A program made the translations under genes and the position numbers. The notes under the pieces are model-generated. The model was not told the origin of the DNA, ran no database searches, and saw nothing but the letters and a program-made list of their open reading frames with translations. A DNA stretch of 64,000 nucleotides, taken from Aquimarina pacifica. Its GTDB lineage: Bacteria; Bacteroidota; Bacteroidia; Flavobacteriales; Flavobacteriaceae. The stretch's first letter is position 1. Each line of letters begins with the position of its first letter. The stretch is taken from positions 1 through 64,000 of the forward strand of contig NZ_JACC01000037.1 of NCBI RefSeq assembly GCF_000520955.1. Reading direction: 5' to 3'. Positions 18,206 through 26,159 of this stretch are shown in pieces.

Positions 18206-18661
18206 CTAGTACATCAATAAAATTTTCTTTTCTACAGAAGTTACTTCTTCATGAGACAACCAAATAATCACAATATAAAGCCCCGGTGTTTTGCCTGTAA
18301 TATCCGCAAAAGCCCAATTATCCTCAATATCACGAACAGTTCTTATGCTATTATAACTCATATTGTATATTTTAATCTCTTCAACGTATTGGGTCATTTC
18401 TGGAAGCCACTCTATCATTACCATTCCATCTGTCGGGTTCGGATGTACCACAAACTTTTCGGCAATAATTTCTTCAATGGGTATTTCCTCTTCTTCCTCT
18501 TCTTCTTCCTCTTCTTCCTCTTCTTCTTCACTTAGACTCCACATATGCTGATTCCCTGCTGTATCATAGCTATAAGATAGTACGGTGGTTTGAGACTGGC
18601 ATACTACCGGAAATAATAACAGCGCTAGCACAAATAAGCCCAATACGTTTGATTTTTTCAT
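18206..18661 (-). CDS. small secreted protein with poly-Glu tract and T9SS-type C-terminus
   Basis: The 151-residue protein has a signal peptide (ends VVCQSQ), a short YD-like motif (TVLSYSYDTAGNQH), then 15 consecutive Glu and IPIEE. A T9SS type A sorting domain-like region follows from about residue 68 (FVVHPNPTDGMVMIEW ... ADITGKTPGLYIVII ... EVTSVEKKILLMY). It may be a cell-surface partner of the RHS protein whose gene begins 71 bp downstream. The short length suggests either a natural adaptor or a cut-down relic of a longer YD-repeat protein that retained both ends. Confidence 0.8.
   Translation of the reverse strand: MKKSNVLGLFVLALLLFPVVCQSQTTVLSYSYDTAGNQHMWSLSEEEEEEEEEEEEEEEIPIEEIIAEKFVVHPNPTDGMVMIEWLPEMTQYVEEIKIYNMSYNSIRTVRDIEDNWAFADITGKTPGLYIVIIWLSHEEVTSVEKKILLMY
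18485..18529. repeat. GAA/GAG trinucleotide tract encoding 15 Glu
   Basis: A 45-bp run made only of ttc/ctc (GAA/GAG on the coding strand) in the order GAA3-GAG-GAA2-GAG, repeated. Length change in units of three by replication slippage would keep the frame. Confidence 0.9.
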
Positions 18662-18916
18662 TTGTTTTCGTTTTAAAAGGTTAAAAATGTATTCCTCGTA
18701 ATTCCATTACAATGTTAAAACAGAGTTGTTTCATTTTTTGAAACTCTGAAATATTTTTCTAAAAAAGTGCATGTATTAAAATTCCTTACATTCAAAAAAA
18801 CAGCACTATATGTTTATGTCTGTTGTGTTAGATTTGTTACAACAGAATGTTATTTTTTTTTGAATTTTATTTAAGCATTGATTATAAAATCTAGGTGTAA
18901 AAACAGATATCCTATT

Positions 18917-19408
18917 TCATATATCCGCTCTAATAGTCACTTGATCTAATAGTTCCAGAAGTAGTAATCGTTTGGTTAAAGGGTTTCTTTTGGTAACATT
19001 ATTGTTTTTTAGAAACTCATGTATAATTGAGGTCAAATGCATATTAGCAAAACTTTCTTCGACATTTCTGTTATTGAAAGCAATTAATTCATACTGTCCA
19101 TTAACAACAAAGTATAAACTTTCCTTAACAATAGACTCTGGAAATAAAGAGCTCGCTACATATATACTCATAAATTGACATGAATCTTCTAAGCTACAGT
19201 CTCCACGATTACGTCCTTCTGAAAATTCTATTTTGATCAAAGACTTTTCTATATCTGCCCTAATCTTATCAAAATGTAAGGGACTACTAAAGTCTATTAA
19301 CAATGTTTCGATTTTATACAAAATATCTAATACCTCTATCTTTGCCATTCCGTCAAACTGCCTGACTACATTTTGTAATACTCTTTGTTCTTGAACACTG
19401 AAACTCAT
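18917..19408 (-). CDS. hypothetical protein
   Basis: The protein is 163 residues from the second in-frame ATG (MSFSVQEQRVLQNVVRQF). An upstream ATG would add 16 residues (MALYGPRLQ...), but aaaagagat stands before the second one, so the shorter form is preferred with modest confidence. The protein is helical, cytoplasmic, and has two Cys close together (GDCSLEDSCQF). It resembles no family I know. It lies between the RHS cluster and the HEPN/nuclease pair on the same strand but with long spacers on both sides, so it is probably its own transcription unit. Confidence 0.65.
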   Translation of the reverse strand: MSFSVQEQRVLQNVVRQFDGMAKIEVLDILYKIETLLIDFSSPLHFDKIRADIEKSLIKIEFSEGRNRGDCSLEDSCQFMSIYVASSLFPESIVKESLYFVVNGQYELIAFNNRNVEESFANMHLTSIIHEFLKNNNVTKRNPLTKRLLLLELLDQVTIRADI

Positions 19409-19456
19409 ATCTCTTTTTATTTTATTAACCTGTAATCTAGGACCATACAATGCCAT

Positions 19457-19791
19457 TATTTATCCATAAAAACATTCGAGCACCTGACTGCCAAAGGGAA
19501 TCATACCTTAGAAAATTTTGACTAGTACACGGGGATTTCTGAAGTACTGGCGTGATGTCAGACACTCGATGTTTTTAATAAATAAATAGATATTCCAACT
19601 TTATATTTCCTTAAATTCTTTGATAAGCTTGTACAATTGTAACCTTCCCCATTTTAGGACACCTCTAAATTCGATAAATAATTATTATTAAGTTCAGATT
19701 TACAAATAGGAGTAATAATAAGATTAAGACGGCTATAGTTTCCTTACTTATGGCTGTATTTGTTGTATGTTGTCATTGCCTTATATTACTA
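19457..19791. other. intergenic region with large imperfect inverted repeat
   Basis: No gene is seen. An imperfect inverted repeat pairs acattcgagcacctgactgcca (about 19472-19493) with tggcgtgatgtcagacactcgatgt (about 19547-19571), which can form a long hairpin. The rest is AT-rich without an evident promoter. Confidence 0.5.
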
Positions 19792-20913
19792 CTAGTGAGA
19801 CGCTCGTGGCAGTGTAGGAAGGTTACAAGACAATGAATTTATCCACTCAACTGTAACTTCAATTAATTCAACTAATTCTAAAGCTTCTCTAGCTTCAACT
19901 ATTTTAATCGATTTTCCGTGAGATATTGGATTACGTCTCTCATTCCAAAAACTTATTAATAGCTTATGCTCTTTGGGATACTCTTTCTTATAACTTCGTT
20001 GAAAAACTTCAAAAATAAATTCATCTAAAAGATTTGGGATATGAGTATAATAGATTTTTCCTTTTTTATCCTTTCGGTAATATTTAACAAACAAATACCT
20101 CTCAAATTTGTCCTCTTTTCTACCTTGAGAAACCCAATAATCTAGACAAAGTTTATTGAATGAGATATCTAAAGCATGTGATAAATCAAGAACTACGTTT
20201 CTAAAATCATTTCTAGATGAATGAAACCTAGCATTTAGAATTAAGGTAATGACAACATCTGGATCTTCTTTATTGATTAAAGCGTTAATAGATTTGTTCC
20301 ATATATCTGAATCGATAGGTTTACCTTTGTCACCTCTCATTATAGGGTATAATGGCGTTAGGTATTGAGAGTTAAAGATATACCCTGTGTTGTTTAGCTC
20401 ACCTTTTATATTAAAACCATTAGCACTTAAATTACTTTGACCTAACCACCACTGTCCAGAAAATACTCTAAGATGATTAATAAAGTCTTGAGTAAATCTT
20501 GGGGAATACTTATCAAAATCGTCATCGGCGTCTATCCTAATGGTATCCATTGGATAATACTTTGGAAGTTTGTCAGGGTATTTCATATTTGGAAATGAGA
20601 TTTTCCCGTGATCTTTAAGTTCATAAGAATGTCTTTTCTGAAGTGTATACCCTAAGATAGTGCCTTCAGCTTTATTGAATACGGGATAAATGGCTGCTCT
20701 ATCACATTCACCCAGATTGATTTCTTTCCCAGATGGTAATTTATAGTTCAATGGTAAAGGGGTAAAATCATAATTATAGGGATAAGTTCTGTATGGAGGA
20801 TGTAATTTAAATTTAAAACCATCTAGTTCAAAAAACTCGATTCTTTTAAGGCATTCGACGTCAACAATTACCGGATAGGAAAACGAAAAAAAGTGAGTGA
20901 ATTTATATATCAT
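19792..20913 (-). CDS. HEPN-like domain protein, candidate RNase of a defence pair
   Basis: The 373-residue protein lacks signal peptide and membrane segments. Residues about 1-190 are of unknown fold (YPVIVDVECLKRIEFFELDG ... GQWWLGQSNLSANGFNI). Residues about 200-360 are all-helical and look like a HEPN/Apea domain: LILNARFHSSRNDFRNVV, LDLSHALDISFNKLCLDYW and, near the end, FWNERRNPISHGKS, which gives R327-x4-H332, the HEPN Rx4-6H catalytic pattern. HEPN proteins with this motif are metal-independent RNases in many abortive-infection systems. Its start overlaps the stop of the PD-(D/E)XK gene by 4 bases, so the two are translationally coupled. The HEPN assignment rests on motif and helix pattern only. 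Confidence 0.7.
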   Translation of the reverse strand: MIYKFTHFFSFSYPVIVDVECLKRIEFFELDGFKFKLHPPYRTYPYNYDFTPLPLNYKLPSGKEINLGECDRAAIYPVFNKAEGTILGYTLQKRHSYELKDHGKISFPNMKYPDKLPKYYPMDTIRIDADDDFDKYSPRFTQDFINHLRVFSGQWWLGQSNLSANGFNIKGELNNTGYIFNSQYLTPLYPIMRGDKGKPIDSDIWNKSINALINKEDPDVVITLILNARFHSSRNDFRNVVLDLSHALDISFNKLCLDYWVSQGRKEDKFERYLFVKYYRKDKKGKIYYTHIPNLLDEFIFEVFQRSYKKEYPKEHKLLISFWNERRNPISHGKSIKIVEAREALELVELIEVTVEWINSLSCNLPTLPRASH

Positions 20914-21737
20914 TTTGACTTTAGATTTTCTTTTAGAAATTTTTCGATTCTTCTATTTTTACCGTCGAAGATTATTCCTACCAAAATTATTTTTTTCTGT
21001 TCATCTTCAAATTTCTCATAATATTTTTGTTGCTTTATTTGTTTTATTGCTTCACAAGGTTCACCTCTACGTTTAAACTCTATAATATAAATTATATTAC
21101 TAAATTTAATCGTCACATCAATTCGACCTAGATTCGTTGAATCTTCTGAAACCACATCGAACCCAAGAAGTTTAAAAAGTAAAATAATGTTAGAGTGTAA
21201 ATACCCTTCTTTATTTTTTGAAATTAAATATGAGATGTTTGCCAAAAGCCCATTAACTATTTCTACAAAATCATCCAATTCTTCATGGATCAGAGATTTC
21301 TTTAACCTATGTATTGGAAGTATGTCATTGTTAATGTCATAAATATCGCACACATAATCAATCATTACTTCTAGTGCTTTAAATACTTTTTCTATTTCCC
21401 TATTTTCGAATTCATGAATTTTGATAACCTTAACATATTCATAGTTCTCGATAATAGTTTCTGAAAAATTTAAAATATCCTTTTTTAAATCAGCTAAGTA
21501 ATTAAATAGTTCATTTGGTGAAATGAAATTTTCGGGAATCAAAGAACCTTGCAAAATATCAAAGGCATTATCTATCCTGTAGAGCATCCCCAATAATTCA
21601 TCTCCTCTTTTTAAGCGATATATCCCAGAAGAATGCTGTCGAAATTTTTCTACATCATCTAAAAAAATTCTAAAATTTGATTTTCTAGAATTAACAAACT
21701 TATTAATGTAATTCTCTATTTCTAATATTCTATTCAT
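20910..21737 (-). CDS. PD-(D/E)XK nuclease superfamily protein
   Basis: The C-terminal half of this 275-residue protein carries the PDDEXK_9-like pattern usually found at the end of AAA-ATPase-like proteins: LLGFDVVSEDSTNLGRID (E198, D207), IIYIIEFKRRG (E220-x-K222) and EAIKQIKQQKYYEKF, then IILVGIIFDGKNRRIEKF. The catalytic residues appear intact, so DNA cleavage is plausible. The first 150 residues are helical and replace the ATPase that normally precedes this domain; there is no Walker A motif. It is the first gene of a two-gene operon with the HEPN-like gene. The likely role is nucleic-acid-targeting defence or toxin activity; this is inference. Confidence 0.82.
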   Translation of the reverse strand: MNRILEIENYINKFVNSRKSNFRIFLDDVEKFRQHSSGIYRLKRGDELLGMLYRIDNAFDILQGSLIPENFISPNELFNYLADLKKDILNFSETIIENYEYVKVIKIHEFENREIEKVFKALEVMIDYVCDIYDINNDILPIHRLKKSLIHEELDDFVEIVNGLLANISYLISKNKEGYLHSNIILLFKLLGFDVVSEDSTNLGRIDVTIKFSNIIYIIEFKRRGEPCEAIKQIKQQKYYEKFEDEQKKIILVGIIFDGKNRRIEKFLKENLKSK

Positions 21738-22001
21738 TAAAAAAATGAATTATTATTACTAAAATTATCCTCTCTAATCTCATTTTTAAACTGAATCTTC
21801 AATTGATTTTTTCATATTTCATTAATTATTAATTTTTGAATACCCTGAGCCCCTACCTATATGTATAACTCCTTTGTAGAAACACACCACCAATATGTAT
21901 GTCAATTTACTTACAACATTTACTTTTCGTTTTAATTTCCCATTCTAAAGTCGAATAGGCAATGACCTTTTGATCTACCAAAACTCCGCAATATCGCACA
22001 A

Positions 22002-22012
22002 GTGTTGTTACC
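22002..22012. repeat. possible outer end of second cassette array
   Basis: gtgttgttacc lies 9 bases after the stop of the GIY-YIG-like gene and resembles the gttagcacc/gttggcacc outer ends of the repeats. It has no full body. Weak. Confidence 0.25.
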
Positions 22013-22021
22013 TCACTTTAT

Positions 22022-22384
22022 TTATTCGAATAGTTTGTCGATCAAGTTTTTTTCTGTAAAAGGTCCATTTAGTCCAGTCGGTTTTGAAACTGGCTTTTTG
22101 AAAACATAAACAAATTTTGAACTCTTTATAGCTCCATTGGCCGATGCTCTGTTTGAAGTTCCTTTTTTGCTGAAATAAGATTCAACTTCGTTTGCGTTTT
22201 TCATAGATTCCGCTTCGAAGGTTTTCCAGAACTTAATTTCTAAAGTGTTTATTCTATGTTCGGCTTTTCTTCTTTCCGTACTGTTTGTAATTCCAACATA
22301 CCATCCATTGAATCGTGGATTATTTGAACCCATTGATTTTTTGATATGTAAGGTAATTTGTGATTTAATTGATGTTGTTGTCAT
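22022..22384 (-). CDS. GIY-YIG-like small protein in cassette array
   Basis: The 120-residue protein has FNGWYVGITNSTERRKAEHR at residues 25-44, which resembles a GIY-YIG core (Y-V-G-I-T, then ERR..EH). It continues with SMKNANEVESYFSKKGTSN, where a Glu would act as the metal ligand. The family normally spans 80-100 residues, so the length fits a stand-alone domain. Nuclease activity is possible but not certain, because the second Y of the motif is not typical. Its ATG overlaps the TGA of the upstream 215-aa gene, so the two form one two-gene unit bounded by repeats. Confidence 0.6.
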   Translation of the reverse strand: MTTTSIKSQITLHIKKSMGSNNPRFNGWYVGITNSTERRKAEHRINTLEIKFWKTFEAESMKNANEVESYFSKKGTSNRASANGAIKSSKFVYVFKKPVSKPTGLNGPFTEKNLIDKLFE

Positions 22385-23028
22385 TTATTTTGAGTGTTTA
22401 ATCTTGCATAACTTGGTGGAAACTTCTCTTTACCATAAATCCACAAAAAATTGTCAATTTCTCTTAGACTATGATTTTGCAAATCAAAGTGTTTTATAAA
22501 TTCGTCTAAAATTCTTTTAAATTTCCTAAAGTCTTTTAAATCGGTTCGTTTAAAATCAGAGAACTTGAATTTTCTTTTAAAAGCGATAAGTATTTTTTCA
22601 ACGAAGCTATCATAAATCGCATAGATATCTTGATTGTGCTTACTACAATATTTTGTTGCAAATGAGTATAGATTCAGTTCGGTGTTTGTTTTCTTTCTTC
22701 TAATGCCATGTCCCGTTGCTATTTGGCTCACAACGTCAAGGTTTCCAACTCTCAGCATTCTGTCAATATCTAATTTTTGGATATGTTCGGCCATTTTGAA
22801 AGTTGCGAAAATGTTTGTGCTATACAAATCATTAATCACACTAATTTTTAGAAGAATATACTCAACCTCATTGTTATTGGGAAATACAGAGAAAAGTTTG
22901 TTAATCGCATCATCTGTGCATTTATACCCCAAATCATTATTGAATAGTTTAATATATTTATCAATCAATTCAGTTGACGGTTTTTTGATATGTTCTAAAG
23001 TTTCTCTCAAATCTGTTGTAACAGCCAT
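22381..23028 (-). CDS. hypothetical protein, first gene of two-gene cassette
   Basis: The 215-residue protein starts at MAVTTDLRETLEHIKK. The longer ORF reads 147 bases into the upstream repeat and is rejected. It is helical and Lys-rich. Conserved-looking motifs are ATGHGIRRKKTNTELNLYSF, CSKHNQDIYAIYDSFVEKIL and LREIDNFLWIYGKEKFPP. The His-Asn-x-x-x-x-Ile-Tyr-Asp pattern recurs in hypothetical proteins of mobile cassettes. I do not assign a function. Coupling to the GIY-YIG-like gene by an ATGA overlap suggests a functional pair. Confidence 0.65.
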   Translation of the reverse strand: MAVTTDLRETLEHIKKPSTELIDKYIKLFNNDLGYKCTDDAINKLFSVFPNNNEVEYILLKISVINDLYSTNIFATFKMAEHIQKLDIDRMLRVGNLDVVSQIATGHGIRRKKTNTELNLYSFATKYCSKHNQDIYAIYDSFVEKILIAFKRKFKFSDFKRTDLKDFRKFKRILDEFIKHFDLQNHSLREIDNFLWIYGKEKFPPSYARLNTQNK

Positions 23029-23213
23029 ATGTATGAAAATTAGTATTTTAAAAGATGCTAACTTTTCGGATTTAACACGAGTTAAATTTTTATATTTTGT
23101 TTTTAATTTTTCTTCTTTTAAAAGCCATATTTTTAAATTTGGCGACTTAGCATATAAACATAGGTCTTTTGACAAGCCTAAACCGCTCTATGTTTTCTTA
23201 CACCTTGTTAGCA
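23015..23213. repeat. cassette-type interspersed repeat B
   Basis: A full-length element like repeat A: the left end gttgtaacagccatatgtatg overlaps the start codon of the 215-aa gene, internal blocks ttttcggatttaacacgag and aaatttggcgac match repeat A, and the right end is tatgttttcttacaccttgttagca. The start codon lies inside the element. Confidence 0.72.
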
Positions 23214-23220
23214 CATGTAT

Positions 23221-24135
23221 TTATCCACTTTGCATTTCAATCAATTGTTTAATTTCATCCGCTCCATTCAAGCCTGGTTTTATCTTTTTCGCATTGTCAA
23301 TATCATTAATCATTTCGCCAAAAATATAAGTTGGATTCGGTTGTTTTTTAATTAGGGTAATCGCCTCAATGTATGTTTCCATTGCCTCACTTTCCTTGTC
23401 AGTCATCAGTTGTGCTAACCCTTTATTTGCGAACACCCAACCTAATTTATACTCTGCGTTTGCCTTGTCGCAATATTCAATACACTTTTCATAATCGCCG
23501 TTCTCGAAATTAGTCCAACCTAAACCACCATATAATTCAGCTTTTTGTTGAGTATCAGATTTAGTAATTAGCTTTTTTGTTTCTGTAATGGCAACAATTT
23601 CTACATTAAGATTAATTCCGTTTAATGAACTTGGATTTATTATACCCAAATACCAACTTCCGCTTTTTATATCATCTACTTTAACAACAGCTTGTTTTGT
23701 ATTTTCTGCCATACCTTCTGGATAATGCTTGTAACCATTTTTATTGATAAATAGCTGTAAATTTGTTCGGTCGAGAAGATAAAAGTCTACTGTTGCAACT
23801 CCTTGAGGTATGTTTATCCCCGAAAGCGAACTTGAAGTAATTCCACTTGGATCAGCAACCATTCCAGTCAATTGTACAGCTAAATTCAAATTTGATGTTC
23901 CACTTTGTCCTTTTGTTGTGGTAAAACTATAATACCATTGCACAGTATTTTTCGGCAAATCAAACTTGATGTAAGTCCTTGATTTTCCTCCAAATTGAGC
24001 ACGAGTTCCACTATTTAGATAAATATCTCGGCTATCAACCAATTTCTGTGTTTCTCTAACAATTTCATAATTTTGGGTAAATCCAAATTGAATAAAAACC
24101 AGAAGTGTAAATGTTAAGATATAGTTTTTTTTCAT
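23221..24135 (-). CDS. secreted TPR-containing hypothetical protein
   Basis: The start chosen here gives 304 residues with a clear signal peptide (MKKNYILTFTLLVFIQFGFTQ). The longer ORF runs 23 codons into the repeat. Residues about 30-185 form a beta-rich domain (SRTYIKFDLPKNTVQWYYSF, then VDFYLLDRTNLQLFINKNG) of a type I do not recognise. Residues about 200-285 form two TPR-like units (LGWTNFENGDYEKCIEYCDKA, LGWVFANKGLAQLMTDKESE). It is probably periplasmic or outer-membrane associated. It is the single cargo gene between repeats B and C. Confidence 0.75.
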   Translation of the reverse strand: MKKNYILTFTLLVFIQFGFTQNYEIVRETQKLVDSRDIYLNSGTRAQFGGKSRTYIKFDLPKNTVQWYYSFTTTKGQSGTSNLNLAVQLTGMVADPSGITSSSLSGINIPQGVATVDFYLLDRTNLQLFINKNGYKHYPEGMAENTKQAVVKVDDIKSGSWYLGIINPSSLNGINLNVEIVAITETKKLITKSDTQQKAELYGGLGWTNFENGDYEKCIEYCDKANAEYKLGWVFANKGLAQLMTDKESEAMETYIEAITLIKKQPNPTYIFGEMINDIDNAKKIKPGLNGADEIKQLIEMQSG

Positions 24136-24140
24136 GTGTG

Positions 24141-24337
24141 TGCTAACTGCTCCATATATGAAAAGTAGCACTAAAAATAAGCGATAACTTTTCGGATTTA
24201 TCACGAGCCGAATTTTTGTTTTTATGTTTAATTTTCTTTTCTAAATATAACCAAATAAAAAATTTAGCGTACTTTGTAAATATGTAAAAACCTCTCGGAA
24301 ATCCTGTAATATCTATGTTTTATACACGTTGTTGGCA
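24141..24337. repeat. cassette-type interspersed repeat C
   Basis: The ends are tgctaac (left, five bases before the ATG of the TPR gene in gene orientation) and gttggca (right, two bases past the stop of the DUF262 gene). The internal block cttttcggatttatcacgag and tatgttttatacacg match repeats A and B. The length is about 197 bp, as in the others. Confidence 0.75.
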
Positions 24338-24341
24338 CCAG

Positions 24342-26114
24342 TTAATTTAAAAACAATTCCCATAAATTTCTTTCTTCGGAAGCCTTAATTTCTTCCGTTG
24401 ATGTTCCTTGTCTATGATAGAATTTACCCTCAAATTTAATAGGGTCTTTTTCAGTTTGAATTTTCAAAATCATAATGGATTTATCATTATAACTAAATAA
24501 GTCGATGTTCTTTAATATTTGGGTTTTATAGTATTCAGGTTGAATGTCAGCATTCTTAATAAACTGTTCCAACTTTGTACGATATTCATCAAGATTTTTA
24601 TAGCGCTTTTTAGATTCATCATCAATACCAGTAATGTAAAATCCATTAACCTTCAAAGGTTTAGAGTTATAATATTTCTCGAATTGTGTCGACATATGTG
24701 AGGTATCAGCAACTCCTATGACAATGTATCCAACAGCGTTACGACCAAGGTTAACAAAAGAACAAAGTGTTTTAATGATTTTATGCTTTATGTCTTTATT
24801 TGTCTTGTCCATTTGGAAAATACCTTGTTTAAAATCATACGAGGTATTTTCTGTTTTTGAAGCTGCAAGTAATGTTTCTAGTTTTATGACTCCATTACTC
24901 AATATTGGGTCTGTTTCATTTCGTTTAGAAAAATGTTTATTAATAACACCACAAATAGCATTTATACATCTTTTTCTTTCTGCTCTGTGTCTAATATTGT
25001 CGACTATTGGTGATATTAACCTGTCTCCTAAACCACTTAATTCCTTATTTAAATTAGCATAATTATCAATTTTCAGTTCTTGTTTAACTAATAATTTATG
25101 GAATACTAAAAATATGGTTTGAAATGCATTATTAATATATCTACTATTTTTTTTGAAGAGTAGTTCTCTAAAATTATCATTACCAGTTGCTAAAGTGTTT
25201 CGTATTTCCACAAAAATTGCTTCAAATTGAGAACTTAAGAATTCTTTTCCACCATATTTTGCAATCAACGCGTGTGTATCAATATTTTCATAATCATCAT
25301 CGCTTAAACCATAAGCTCTATCTAAGGATGTTGAGCTAATATTTATTTCATAGTCTAAAATGATGGCGATTAATAAATGAGCAATAAGTTCTTCATCTCT
25401 CGATGCTCTAAGGTTATTTTCGGTTAATATATATTGATTGTACCAAAATATGGTTCTTAAATCAATTCCTGTTTTTATTCCTTTATTATTAAGACTAATT
25501 TTTCTCATATTACCCAATAATATTTTATTAGAAGGCGATACGTCTTTTCTTATGTTTTCTGCAAGTTCTCTAACCATTTCGGGAAATATTCCATAAGAAC
25601 CAGCTTGTCTAAGTTCGTGACTAGAAAGTGTTTTTCCATAAGAATTAATTCTTCTGAATATTTCTTCAATTTCAGTTTCGTCATCATATTTAGATATTGA
25701 AAAAGGAAGTTGGTATGATGTTATTTCCAAACAATTTTCAATAGACATTTTTGGCTCTCTTTGCTTTAATTTGCCAGTATCTTTTAAATTCTTTGTTATA
25801 GCTAAAGTTTCCAAATTAAAAAATTTACCTTCAAGGTGTACCTCATTTTCGATAAAAGACACAACTGCATTTAAGCGCTGCATTCCATCAATAATTTCAT
25901 AAACATCACTTGCCTTGTATTTTGTTAATGCAACTAAAATTAAAGGAATTGGTAAGCCTTTATAAATACTATCAATAAATTTTTCTTTTTCTTCTACAGT
26001 CCAAACTAGTTTACGTTGATATTTTCTATTAACTAAAAGTGTTTTGTTTCTGTAGTATTGATATATAGATTCAACACTTTCAGGTCTTATGTCTAATTTT
26101 TTAATTATTCCCAT
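24342..26114 (-). CDS. DUF262 (GmrSD-like) / Schlafen AlbA_2 fusion protein
   Basis: The 590-residue protein opens with a DUF262 domain (residues about 5-160): NRKYQRKLVWTVEEKEKF, GLPIPLILV, and the signature IIDGMQRLNAVVSF at about 74-87. The middle is helical. Residues about 418-585 form an AlbA_2/Schlafen-type domain: ENTSYDFKQG (the E...DFK motif), NLGRNAVGYIVIGVAD, and a C-terminal GKFYHRQGTSTEE. DUF262 occurs in the modification-dependent GmrSD and BrxU restriction enzymes, and AlbA_2 in nucleases and helicases involved in defence. The combination suggests phage or plasmid defence in a single gene. It is repeat-bounded on one side and has a ggtgccaacaac repeat end on the other. Confidence 0.85.
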   Translation of the reverse strand: MGIIKKLDIRPESVESIYQYYRNKTLLVNRKYQRKLVWTVEEKEKFIDSIYKGLPIPLILVALTKYKASDVYEIIDGMQRLNAVVSFIENEVHLEGKFFNLETLAITKNLKDTGKLKQREPKMSIENCLEITSYQLPFSISKYDDETEIEEIFRRINSYGKTLSSHELRQAGSYGIFPEMVRELAENIRKDVSPSNKILLGNMRKISLNNKGIKTGIDLRTIFWYNQYILTENNLRASRDEELIAHLLIAIILDYEINISSTSLDRAYGLSDDDYENIDTHALIAKYGGKEFLSSQFEAIFVEIRNTLATGNDNFRELLFKKNSRYINNAFQTIFLVFHKLLVKQELKIDNYANLNKELSGLGDRLISPIVDNIRHRAERKRCINAICGVINKHFSKRNETDPILSNGVIKLETLLAASKTENTSYDFKQGIFQMDKTNKDIKHKIIKTLCSFVNLGRNAVGYIVIGVADTSHMSTQFEKYYNSKPLKVNGFYITGIDDESKKRYKNLDEYRTKLEQFIKNADIQPEYYKTQILKNIDLFSYNDKSIMILKIQTEKDPIKFEGKFYHRQGTSTEEIKASEERNLWELFLN

Positions 26115-26147
26115 ATTTTTGTTTTTGTCTCAGGTGTTTCTCTAATT

Positions 26148-26159
26148 GGTGCCAACAAC
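26148..26159. repeat. outer repeat end upstream of DUF262 gene
   Basis: ggtgccaacaac, 34 bases before the start codon, matches the inverted end of repeat C (gttggcacc). No full repeat body is seen beyond it, so this looks like the promoter-side border of the array. Confidence 0.45.

Noticed and set aside
23029-23175. 49-codon N-terminal extension of the 215-aa cassette protein
   Set aside because: It reads through the repeat body and has no protein-like features. The ATG at the repeat end is the likely start.
22634-23329. 231-codon plus-strand ORF opposite the 215-aa cassette gene
   Set aside because: It runs antisense through two genes and a repeat and is an artefact of their codon bias. 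Hydrophobic runs come from reversed Lys/Glu codons.
1404-24337. classical integron
   Set aside because: The repeat ends resemble attC core sites only loosely (GTTAGCA rather than GTTRRRY) and no tyrosine recombinase of the IntI type is present in the window, so I call the arrays cassette-like only.
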